NCBI GenBank assembly: GCA_037952775.1
Contig: JBANAY010000003.1
Coordinates: forward strand, 18,538,001 to 18,602,000
DNA: 64,000 nt
Direction: 5' to 3'
Source: Clonostachys chloroleuca
Taxonomy: Eukaryota; Ascomycota; Sordariomycetes; Hypocreales; Bionectriaceae
Below the pieces are notes generated by a model. It made no database searches and was not told the origin of the DNA. It saw only the letters and a list, made by a program, of their open reading frames with translations. The position numbers and the translations under genes were made by a program. This document shows, in pieces, positions 1-9,953 of the stretch. Every line of letters starts with the position of its first letter. Positions within the stretch are counted from its first letter, which is position 1.

Positions 1-1835
1 CCAACGTCTTTGAGCACCCTTCCTCAGACTGATCATCATCGTCGATAGTCCATGGAACACGGTACGAGTTGCTGCCGTGGAGGCGACTGTGGCTACAGAG
101 TAGACCCATTGCCACCCAACGTTTGTAGACCCAGGGTGGAGGGTATCCTTCAAACCCTCCAATATCACAGCTCCAGTATGAAAAGCCGCTGATTCCCAGA
201 GAAAGGCCACCTCTGATAGACTCTGCAAGGGCTTCGGGCGTGGACTCGCAATCTCCTCCCCATTGAAGAGGAAATCGTTGTGTGCCAGCACATGCAGCTC
301 TGGCAAACAAGACAGCTTCGTCGTTGCCATATCGCTTCTGGAGAGCTTCGTATACAAGTCTGTTGTATAGGAAAGCATAGTAATTGTGCATCTTGTGTGG
401 ATCGACTGATTCGTCGTACCACTGAACATCGAGTGTGGGGATACGCTCGCCAAAGTCCGTCTTGAGAGCATCAACTCCTTTATCGAAGAGTGAGTTGAGG
501 CAGCTGACATACCAGTCTCTCGCTTTGGGGTTTGTCACATCCAATAAGCCCATGCCAGCCTGCCAGAGATCCCACTGCCAGACGTCACCATTCTTGCGCT
601 TGAGCAAAAACCCGTTCTCTACCGCATGCTTGAAAGCTGCTCCATGCTGAGCAATATAGGGGTTGATCCACACACAAACCTTTTTGCAGAGCCCGCTCTC
701 CTTGAGTCGCGAAATTTGAGCCTGGGGGTCGGGAAATCTCTCCGAGTCGAATACAAAATCAGTCCAGGTGAACGCCTTCATCCAGAAACAATCATAGTGG
801 AAGACGTCGACCGGGGAGCCGCGATCCTTCATTCCTTGCAGGAAAGAGTTCACCGTAGCTTCGTCGTAATTAGTCGTGAAGCTGGTCGTTAGCCACAGAC
901 CGAAACTCCAGCTAGGCACCTTGCCTGGCTTACCCAGCAATATGGAGTACTTCTTCAGAACCTCCTTAGGGGTCGGGCCATATATAATGTACCACTTGAG
1001 TCTCTGGCCCTCAACGACGGTTTGGACTCTGCAGGATCGCTCGCTACCGACTTCGAGTTCCACTCTACCGGGATTGTCAATGAAAACACCGTATCCGCGG
1101 CTACTCATCCAGAAGGAGACGTTCTTGTAGGCCTGCTCGCTGGAAGTGCCGCCGTCCGCATTCCAGAGGGTAACGGCCTGGCCAACCTTGTTCCAAGCAC
1201 CAAAAGCGCTCGCCGAGTCCATGAACAGACTCTCCGACAGATAGGTTGGTCTGGTAGAACATGTAATGCTGGAAGTTCCTCATGTCTCCGGTTTGCATCG
1301 GGTTACTAGGTGCGGGTGTATACGCAAACCCGACGCTGCGGGGCCCAAGCTTGGTGAGTTGCTTGCTGCCATCTCTGCTACCAAATTGGATTTCAAATTT
1401 GTGAGGGCCAGGATGAACCGTCGCAGACAGTGATCCAGATGTCAACGATGTACCCTTATCATTCGTGACAATTTGAGCCTGTGGGCTGGACGGTTTGCCG
1501 TCGGGGTATATTTCATAATGGGGGCCTTTGTTCTGAGCGCCAGCCCAGTGAGTTGATTCAATCGAGATGACACCATCAAACTCAGCTTTTATATCCTATT
1601 ACTATTTCATTAGGACAATCTTTCTTTACCAACTGAAGTGAAAGATAAATTAATATCATACAAGTGTTATGGTAGGCTGGTTGAGAGTCCAGCCCCTGGA
1701 GAGGATCTTCTTGACAGGGCACAGAAGGCTAATACTCTGCTGGTCTTCCGAGGGTGTGATCTGGTACACCTCTTCCGCATACTCAGTCTGGACCCCTTCG
1801 GCGGGAAGCCACATGCCATCGCGGAGGCGAACCAT
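1..1835 (-). CDS. GH31 alpha-xylosidase, 3'-partial at window edge, frameshifted
   Basis: Releases alpha-xylosyl residues from the non-reducing end of xyloglucan oligosaccharides (family knowledge: YicI/AxlA-type GH31). Exon 1 is 1835-1662 and begins MVRLRDGMWLPAEGV, matching the family N-terminus. A 66-nt intron (1661-1596) follows, then exon 2 runs from 1595 off the left edge. About 590 residues are present of the family's 750 or more. Visible motifs are NADGGTSSEQAYKN, SFGLWLTTSFTTNYDEATVN, CFWMKAF and KTDFGERIP with the nucleophile Asp at 457-455. The likely acid/base Asp of WGGDC is at 253-251. No signal peptide is seen, suggesting an intracellular enzyme. Oddity: after GLGERF the frame shifts at a T4 run (A4 on the plus strand, 1202-1205); one T fewer restores GAWNKVGQ. 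This is either an assembly error or a broken gene. It is divergent from the GH3 gene at 2830. Confidence 0.9.
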
Positions 1836-2829
1836 GGTGCAATATTGGGTGCGGCTGAATACAAGGGAGCTCTGGTCGGGTACAAGACACACGCAAGCTT
1901 GTGTTTGAGACTTAATATCCCAAGTCTCAGTAAAATGAGGAGGGGAAAGTTCGAAGAGCCCACGCCCTGGCTCTAGGACACTCGATGCATTGCACCCTTG
2001 TCACCATCTACGTCAGGTCTGTTTAGCCGCCTGATGGGAGCCTGCATGGCGAACGACGCGAGATTTGATAATGTAACTGCACAACTACTACCATTCGAGC
2101 GTTTCTCACGCCAGGCCTGAAACTTGTCCGCCCAGCAATTGGCAATTGGTGGGAGAGATTACCTCCGGGGCCGGATAAATCGATGTAACAGTTGGGCATC
2201 CAGGCATAGCTACATCGTGCAGCAGCTCTGCGGGGGAGGAAACGCAAGCCTTGACAACCCTCTCATTCGCCCGCAAATCAGCTGAATTAACCGAAACATC
2301 CGAAGGAGACGGTATTACGGGACGCTTACCCGTGTGCTGTGTGTAAGACTGACCCATGAGTTCGCTGGTCCATTCGACTCTTTTTCAACCTCCGATGACC
2401 CCCTCACACTCCACTGACGTGAAGATCCCAGTTCTCGCATCTGCAAAACAGCCCGGATAAATATAGTCAACTTCGGTCTGATCACCGTTTTCGCAATGCT
2501 TTCTAAGGCTCCCGAGTGCGGCCTCCTGGGATCTCTGCTCCACGCTGAACTTGGCACGCTTGCGCCTTCGAGGGAAGTGAAGTGTGCAATTTCCGCCTCT
2601 GCGTCCTGAATTGGACTAAGAGTCAATATTTCACACACGACTATGATTGCCAAAGCTTCGGCTGTTGTTCCTCGTTTTTTGCTGGGCGACCTTCCCATTG
2701 TGGGAGTAAGGGAGAGGGGGGAGTATAACAGTATGTCATTGCTAGGCTGTAGTAGAAATAGACTCAGGCGCCCCCTTTTTCCAAATCATTGGAATTCCCT
2801 TCATCCTAGGTGCTTTTCCAGTCGTTGCA
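1836..2829. promoter_or_regulatory. Shared divergent promoter region of GH31 and GH3 genes
   Basis: About 1 kb separates the two outward-facing start codons. It holds a TTAGCC (GGCTAA on the minus strand) at 2023-2028, the consensus of the fungal (hemi)cellulase activator XlnR/XYR1. It also holds two SYGGRG-type CreA-like sites, CCGGGG at 2165-2170 and GCGGGG at 2230-2235. Such short motifs also occur by chance. Open frames here look like noise; I see no gene. Confidence 0.45.
2023..2028 (-). promoter_or_regulatory. Candidate XlnR/XYR1 site (GGCTAA)
   Basis: TTAGCC on the plus strand reads GGCTAA on the minus strand. It lies about 190 bases upstream of the GH31 start and 800 upstream of the GH3 start. 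The match is to a short consensus only, and its function is inferred from the polysaccharide-degrading neighbours. Confidence 0.3.
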
Positions 2830-5486
2830 ATGAAAGCCTTTCTCGCCCTGGGCACGGCCGTCCTGGCCGGGCTGGCCCAAGCCACCAACTCCTCCACGCC
2901 GCTGTATAAGCACCCCAACGCCACTCTGGATGACCGAGTATCTGACCTCCTCAAGCGGATGACCATCCAGGAGAAGGTGTCCCAGCTGGTTCAGGGAGAT
3001 ATAAGAAACTACCTCAACCTCACTGATGGGACCCTGAACCAGACCGGACTGGAGTGGAGCATGGCCAACCGCGGCCATGCAGTCTGGTCCGGTCTCTACG
3101 CGAAGCCTGAGATAATCAAGCTGGGTGCCCAGATAGCCCAGGATTACCAGATGAATCAGACCGAGCTAGGTGAGCAGAGATCCGGGCGGAATCTGTTCCT
3201 TTCCCGAAGACATTTTTCCTGATGATGAGAAAACAACAGGCATCCCGACCTACGTCTCAGGCGAAGGTCTGCACGGGTTCCTCGCCCTGAACGCGACAAT
3301 CTTCAACTCGCCCATCGGGATCGGCTGCTCGTTCAACCCGGAGCTGGTCGAGAAGATGGCTAGGGTCATCGCCGTCGAGGCGCTGGCGCTGGGCGTCAAC
3401 CAGCTCTTCTCGCCGGTTGTTGACTTAGCCAGGGAGCTGCGCTTCGGTCGTGTGGAGGAGACGTTCGGGGAGGACCCGTACCTGTCAGTTGATGCCCCCT
3501 CCCCTTTCCCAAGTTCTGAGAATTTCAAACGCTAATGAGGGGGGACTGCAGGGCTGGTGAATTTGGATACCATTACACCAAGGGCTTGCAAGAGGAGGGT
3601 GCTTGCGCCCAGGTCAAACACTTTGTAAGTTTCCGCTCGGGTGTGTGGGGAGTCACAAGATGATGAGAGCACTTTGTTCTAAGTCCATTTATTTTCTAGG
3701 CGGCTTTCGCCTCTCCTGAGCAGGGCATCAACACTGCGCCTGTGCATGGAGGAGAGCGCGAGTTGCGGAGCCTCTATCTCCCGCCGTTCAAGCGGGCCAT
3801 TATCGACGGCAAGGCTCTGTCAGTCATGTCGTCGTACAACTCGTACGACGGGTATCCCGTCATTTCGAATCCTCACATCATGACTGACATCCTGCGTGGA
3901 GAATGGGGGTATGAGAATTTTGTGATTTCTGATGCTGGTGCGACGGCCCGGCTCATCGATGCATTCCATATCTGCGGTAAGAATGATAATGAATGTATCA
4001 CGACTGAAGTAAGTGGTTTATGCTCTTAAACGACAAAGAGATCAAAAATACAAAAGAATGGGGAACTAATAACTTGTAGGTCCTCCCTGCAGGCAATGAC
4101 GTGGAAATGGGCGGTGGACTCTACAGTTTCGAGATCATCCCTGAGCTGGTCGAGTCTGGCAAGCTGGACATTGAGATAGTGGACACGGCTGTTTCTCGTG
4201 TTCTGCGCGCCAAGTTCGCTCAGGGTCTGTTCGAGAAGCCATACAGCGGCGTGCCAGATGACAAGATTTTTGATTATCTGGGCACTGAAGAGCACAAGAA
4301 GCTTGCTCAGGAGCTGGATGCCGAGAGTATCGTGCTCCTAGAGAACCACAATAGCGTTCTGCCACTGAAGAAGGACGCAAATGTTGCCGTCATTGGCCCC
4401 ATGGCCCATGGCTATGTCAATGTATGTGAAACCCGCCCAGTGAGAGTTAAGATTGCCAACAGCTAACATTACTCCCAGTACGGTGACTATGTGATCTACA
4501 CTTCCCAGTACCACGGCGCTACACCTCTCGACGGCATTGAGGCTGTCAGCGAAGGAACCGTCACGTACGCAAAGGGATGCGAACGCTGGTCCAACGACGA
4601 GTCAGGCTTCGCCGAGGCAGTCGCCGCAGCGGAAGCGGCGGATGTGGCGGTCGTGGTTGTGGGAACCTGGTCAAGAGATCAGGACGAGCTCTGGGCGCCT
4701 CTCAATGCCACGACGGGCGAGTCGAGAGACGTTCACGATCTGGGCCTCGTCGGCGCCATGCCACGCCTTGTGCGTGCCATCATCGACACCGGTAAGCCCA
4801 CAGTGGTGGTTTACAGCTCTGGCAAGCCGATTACCGAGCCATGGATCTCGGAGGAGGCCGCCGCTCTCGTCCAGCACTTTTACCAATCTGAGATGGGTGG
4901 CCATGCGCTGGCCAGCATCCTCTATGGTGATGTCAATCCGTCGGGCAAGTTGTCCGTGAGTTTCCCTTACGACGTGGGCACCACGCCTATTTACTATAAT
5001 CACCTCAAGTCGGCGCGGTCATTCTACAATGTCGGTCAGGAGTATGCCAACGGCACTCTCAAGTTCGGCCAGACCTATGTTCTCCAGAACCCTACGGCGC
5101 TGTACACATTCGGCTATGGCCTGTCGTATAGCAACTTCACGCTCTCCAACATCCAGGCATCATCGGAGACGGTTTCGGCGGCCGACACGGTCACTGTGTC
5201 CGTCGATGTCCAAAACACGTCTGACCGTGACGGCGCCGAGGTTGTCCAGCTCTACGTGCAAGATGTGCTCAGCTCAGTTGAGGTGCCCCGCTGGTCGCTC
5301 AAGGGGTTCAACAAGGTCAAGGTCAAGGCGGGTGAGACAGAGACGGTCAGGATAGACCTCAAGGTGGAGGATTGGGGCCTGTGGAACCGGAAGATGGAGT
5401 ATGTCGTCGAGCCTGGTGAGTTTCTAGTTTTGGTGGGCACGTCCAGCGAGGACTTTGCAGGCAACGTGACCGTTACGGTGCAATAG
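2830..5486 (+). CDS. Secreted GH3 beta-glucosidase/beta-xylosidase-like glycosidase
   Basis: Exons 2830-3169, 3240-3483, 3552-3624, 3700-4008, 4080-4421 and 4479-5486 give 771 aa; the five introns are 57-75 nt and all phases agree. It hydrolyses terminal beta-linked sugars by a retaining GH3 mechanism. The N-terminus MKAFLALGTAVLAGLAQA is a signal peptide, so the enzyme is probably secreted; several N-x-S/T sites follow. GH3 landmarks in order are GIPTYVSGEGLHGF, GRVEETFGEDPYL, AQVKHFAAF, VHGGERELR and VISDAG with the presumed nucleophile Asp at 3931-3933. The GH3 C domain (SIVLLENHNSVLPL, DVAVVVVGTWSRDQDE) and a C-terminal fibronectin-III-like domain (GAEVVQLYVQD) follow. It resembles the fungal 'bglM'-type beta-glucosidases, but exact specificity (glucoside, xyloside or galactoside) cannot be read from sequence. 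The adjacent alpha-xylosidase suggests xyloglucan fragments as substrate. Confidence 0.93.
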
Positions 5487-6054
5487 CGAGAGCCTCCATG
5501 TATGCAAATGATACATCAACCTGTGCTATCAATACGGTAGGAATAGGTGTCGCACAAAACAATCGTGTTTGTTGTAATGGTTCACAACTGCAAGCCAATA
5601 TGCAGGTGCCTTTCGTTGCCATCTAAGCGCTAAAGTGCTCCAGCCCCGTACAATAGCCGTGATTATGATTATGATTAAGCGAGAGTTGCACGGCATCGGA
5701 GAAAATGAGGTCCGGTAGTTGCTCTGCGATTGGCTGAACTTTTGCCAGTGCTGTCATGGCCCACTTGGAGGTGGGCAGCCTCGCTTTCCAGTGCTGTTTC
5801 CTGTTCGCGTATTTCTCCAAACCATCGCCCTGCGACCCTTGGATGTTGCCCTGTACGCCCAGCTAGCCCACGACGCCGTTTTCCAGTCGCTTCTGCGGGA
5901 GAGTGTGTTCCTTCGACCTAGGATACTCCCTGCTCCCATTCACCAACCAAACGATTGATCGATCCAAGTATTCCTACCCAACCTCTGTGGCTCGACGGCG
6001 GGCCACCTACTCTGGCCCGATTCCCGCCCTCCGCCTCCCTGAAGCCTGCCAACA
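5487..6054. other. Intergenic, GH3 3' end to RXT2 5' end
   Basis: No gene is visible. There is a small TGATTA triplication near 5657-5675. The rest should hold the GH3 3' UTR and the RXT2 promoter and leader. Confidence 0.5.
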
Positions 6055-7621
6055 ATGGCCACTCAACAGGTTCTTTTCGCCGAGACGATTGCCGGCATGA
6101 AAAAGGCCTTCAAGCGCAAGGCGTATGGTGCGCGCTCCTCCTGTGCACTCAAACTACCGAGCCCTACTAACTCTGCGGCCCACTAGAGTCTGATTCCGAC
6201 TCCGAAATCGAAAAGTACGGCAACCGAGGCCAAAAACTCAAGCGAAAGGCTCGATTGTCACACAGAGGGCAATTGGTGCCCGCAGACGGCATCGGTTCAT
6301 ACAATGAGGTAGGCATGATGTGTCGCCTGAGCTGCGAAATAGGCTGACAAATTCTCTGCAGTCCGTAGAGTACGCCGGTGTGCGACGGTCGATCATTCAT
6401 CGCAACCAGCCTCTCGTGGACGAGGAAGGCTACGAAATCGATAGCGACGACGACGAAGCCCGCATTGAAGAGGCCCTGGCCGCGGCCATGGAGCTGAATC
6501 CATACGCCAACATTAATCTAGACAGTACGAGTTTCGTCGGTTTGACCCCCTTCAGCAAGTTGCTAACAGTGTACCCAGATATTCTCGCTCCCCTGACCGC
6601 ATCAACCGATTTACCAACCCATCCGACACTATCCAAACCGTTCACATCGCAGAAGCTGACCGACCTTGCCTTTCAGAGCAGTATGATGCTTCGTAGGGAG
6701 AACCACTCACTCTGGCGAGTTCGACACCTTTGGACCAGCCTTTGCGGCGACTACACTTGGGCGCCTTGCCAGATGATGCTGGGTCCGAATGATTCCGACC
6801 TCTTCACCGACGACCATGTCGCGCAACATTTACTAAACCTTTCCAAGCCAAGGGGGCAAGGAAACAGCGGGGTTTCAACACCCGCCACAGTCACTGCGCA
6901 GGCGCGGAATGATGACGCCGAAGCCACGGCCAATTCAGTTGATCAGTCCCGCGAAATCGTGCCCCCGACAGCGACGTCAAATCAAGAGGCCGATGTGCCC
7001 ATGATTGACGTTGGCTCGACAGACCCCAAAGACAACAATGACGGTAACAGCGCCCAGTCAAACGGTCTAAGTAAGACTGCAGCTGTGAACGGAGACGAGA
7101 ACTACAAGGCTGGCAATAATGAGGGGGCGGAGAAAGCTCAGGATAGTGAGAAGCCGGGCCCAGCTCTGCAACCCAACAACAGCGTCGATGAAGCCCACCA
7201 AGAACTTCACGTGCCGGAGATTCCCAAGTCCTCAGCGCTCTCGGAAGCTCCTGAGGACAGCTTTATTCACCCGATGTTTCTACCTCCAGTCGGCGCTAGC
7301 CCTGACAGAGACCTGGGACTGCCTGAACAAGAAGCCGAGGATGTCCGAAGACTGCTTGCGCTCTTCGTCCAGAAACAAGAGGAAATCTGTCGCGGAGTCA
7401 AGAAGCTGCACGACGGTCTGTACAAGGCCCAGCGCCTACGAAAAAACGTTCTGCACTGGTCCAAGGCAGAGGCGCACTGCGGCCCGAACCGTGACTTGTC
7501 CGATGGCGAGGACTGGTATGATAAAGAGGAGTGGGGTCTCACGGAAGACTTGAAGAAGGGTCAAGATGACGAGGAGGAGGACACGACAGCCACAGCCAAA
7601 AAGACGAGGAACCGAAAGTAG
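6055..7621 (+). CDS. RXT2: RXT2-like subunit of the Rpd3L histone deacetylase complex
   Basis: Exons 6055-6127, 6187-6308, 6362-6524 and 6579-7621 give 466 aa. RXT2 is a nuclear subunit of the Rpd3L/Sin3 deacetylase complex that represses transcription. The recognisable RXT2 N-terminal domain covers about residues 25-190. It includes ESDSDSEIE, NRGQKLKRKARL, VEYAGVRRSIIHRNQPL, DEEGYEIDSDDDE and NILAPLTASTDLPTHPTLS, then an aromatic block (SLWRVRHLW, DYTWAPC). The middle is low-complexity and polar; a conserved-looking helix (ARLLALFVQKQEEI-like) and an acidic tail follow. The third intron (6525-6578) has a good GCTAACA branch site but is 54 nt and free of stops, so retention would add 18 residues. 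The start ATG fits the MATQQVLFAETIAGMKKAFKR opening. Confidence 0.88.
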
Positions 7622-8162
7622 ACTCAGACTTGGGCAACATAGTTTAATGATAATGACTACACTTGGGATGGAATTGGTCTGTCCTTAACAGGACAATGAT
7701 ATTTGCTATCTACGCATTGGACTAGGTAGTATGGAGTTCAGGGCTCATATGCACTTATCGATAGATGGTGTTTATTAGCGAGTTTGGATTTACGCATAGC
7801 CTCGGCATTTGTATTGGGCTGATAATTAATATATTACCTACCTACATATGAACCTTGAAATCATGTAGATGTCTCCCCCCAAAACAGCTGTTGCGACGGA
7901 TGGACATGTGAATGACGTGCAAAACAAGCTGTGCGGCTTAAGATGGCCTAAGACGGAAACGGCCCCCGCATCTGTCCCTGAGGCGTCCATACAAAAGGCG
8001 CCATGAGCTATCACAAATTTCAATAATTCTCCCTTTACCCTACCGTGGTTCTCCTCTTTGATCTAGCAGCTCTCCCGTTTGTATTGCTATACCCACCATC
8101 TTCTTCGTGTTTCAGTGCTTGTGACTCTACCACTACTGAGCTACATACTCCCCATTGTCGCC
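7622..8162. other. Intergenic, RXT2 3' end to OPI3 5' end
   Basis: No gene is visible. The last 130 bases are pyrimidine-rich, as is common in fungal promoters and leaders. Confidence 0.5.
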
Positions 8163-8959
8163 ATGGAACACGTCAAAGAGCTTGTCAATTACGTCGACTT
8201 TGACAAACAGAGCTTGCTCGGTACGTCCCGGAAGCTCTCAGGGTAGCTCTCCATCTGCACAGGCATTCTGACACATGTCCCCAAACAGTCTCAGCCGGCT
8301 CAATCCTGTTCAATCCATTATTCTGGAAGTATGTCGTGCCTCGTTTCCTGCATATGTCTGCACTTAATTGACACAAACCTAGCATCGTTGCTCGCCAAGG
8401 TCCGAACAATTCACTCAAGCAGGGTCTCTCTCATCGCTAACTGAACTGCTATCCAGAGTACCGCAACAAGGTCTTGACAAAGCTCTTTGGCGGGAACTCG
8501 CAGAATGCCTGCTATGCCCTCGCCGCGACCATCTTCTCCCTTGGTATTCTCCGTGACTGGCTCTACAAGACGGCCATCTTGGAGCAGCCCTCGCACCCGC
8601 TCCTCGAATCCGTGTACTCGCAGGCCGCGGCCTACACGCTGCTCGCCTGCGGAAACATCCTAGTCGTCACGTCTACATGGGCCCTGGGCATCACGGGCAC
8701 TTTCCTAGGTGACTATTTCGGAATCTTGATGGATGAAATGGTGACAGGCTTTCCATTCAACGTTTGTGGTGCGCCAATGTACTGGGGTTCCTCCATGAAC
8801 TTCCTAGGGTCTGCTCTCCTGTTCGCCAAGCCCGCCGGGATCCTTTTGACCGTTGAAGTCGTGCTGGTTTACATTGTTGCTCTGAGATATGAAGATCCCT
8901 TCACTGCCGGAATCTATGCCAAGCGGGAACGTGAGAGAGCCGCCAAGAAGCAGAAGTGA
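8163..8959 (+). CDS. OPI3: Phospholipid N-methyltransferase, OPI3/PEMT type
   Basis: Exons 8163-8220, 8289-8328, 8383-8399 and 8457-8959 give 205 aa, the usual length of the class. It is an ER membrane enzyme that carries out the last S-adenosylmethionine-dependent methylations of phosphatidylethanolamine derivatives to phosphatidylcholine. Family landmarks are SILFNPLFWNIVARQEYRN, LTKLFGGN, GILRDWLY, GTFLGDYFGILMDE, VTGFPFNV and AGIYAKRERE. Several hydrophobic segments are consistent with a polytopic protein. Exon 3 is only 17 nt (part of NIVARQE), but skipping it would break the frame and remove conserved residues, so it is supported by the protein. The third intron (8400-8456) uses a weak GTCCGA donor with a clear CGCTAAC branch. 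The short lysine-rich tail may be an ER-retention signal. Confidence 0.92.
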
Positions 8960-9953
8960 GCCACGCCTCCTCTGGACAAGACCCGAGATGGGACGTCTGC
9001 TCACTGTCTTGGGTCTGCCCTTGTAAGAGGCTGCTGATCGGCCTCCGTACCAACAATGCGCCATCCTCGTTTCCCCATCTTGAATGTCTTGCTCGCGTGG
9101 ACGTGACAATACCTACCAGCACAGTGAGGCTTCTCGTTTTGATGGCACCCCTTCTTTCAACCAAATCGGCAAGCACATTCAACAACAGCCAATGCTGGAG
9201 AATCTCTCTGGCATACTGAATACTGAATCGTCTATGAATCCATGTGATGCAGTTGATTACAATGATAGATAGACAATTGAAAAAATACAAGAACAACTAT
9301 GATTTTGTTCGCCAAACCTTACCCCCTTGAGCTTCGATGAACAGAGACAGTAGCCCTACAGGCAGCTTGCCTTGACGAGATGAGACCGTAGGTGGCTGTT
9401 GATGGAGACACATACGTCAGCGGGCATGTGCCAAACCCCACCACCGCCCAAGTGCCGTCGCAGCGCGCAACCCCGCGCATTGCTCAGGTACTTGCTGAAG
9501 CACCTACCACTTATTCACTGTCCCCAAAAACAGTACAGACTGACTGTCGCCATTCTGGACTGGAGCTCTGGCCTGTAGCTCTTCGTCGTTGGTCTACCGA
9601 GTGTGACCTCCATCCAATTACATTCCGCGACGGCTCCATCACGCTGGACTCAAGTCGGGTCTTGCCCTGCGCAAACATCCAAACTCCAGCTCTCCCATTC
9701 TGTCGCATTTGCCCGTCACGCATCCTCACAGGCCGGGCGTCTCTCGGACTGGACCCCCCGCAGCGAGCAGGCGGATTTATTTAGTTTGATGTAGGTGGGT
9801 ATCATCTGAACTTTGGCAGGGCGAGCTCACCTCACAGCCACCTGACTACTGGGCAGTGTTGACCTAACTTTCTCAATAGCAAAAAAACAAGCTTCTACCT
9901 ATTCATACTTGACTCAAATACGGAAGCGGACTCTAGTAGGAAAATAATACACA
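8960..9953. other. Intergenic, OPI3 3' end to LSB5 5' end
   Basis: About 1 kb. The open frames at 9392-9794 have no family resemblance and unconvincing composition. I see nothing else. Confidence 0.5.

Noticed and set aside
2315..2698. 127-codon minus-strand open frame between GH31 and GH3
   Set aside because: Lies in the shared promoter, shows no family features and overlaps the GH3 leader.
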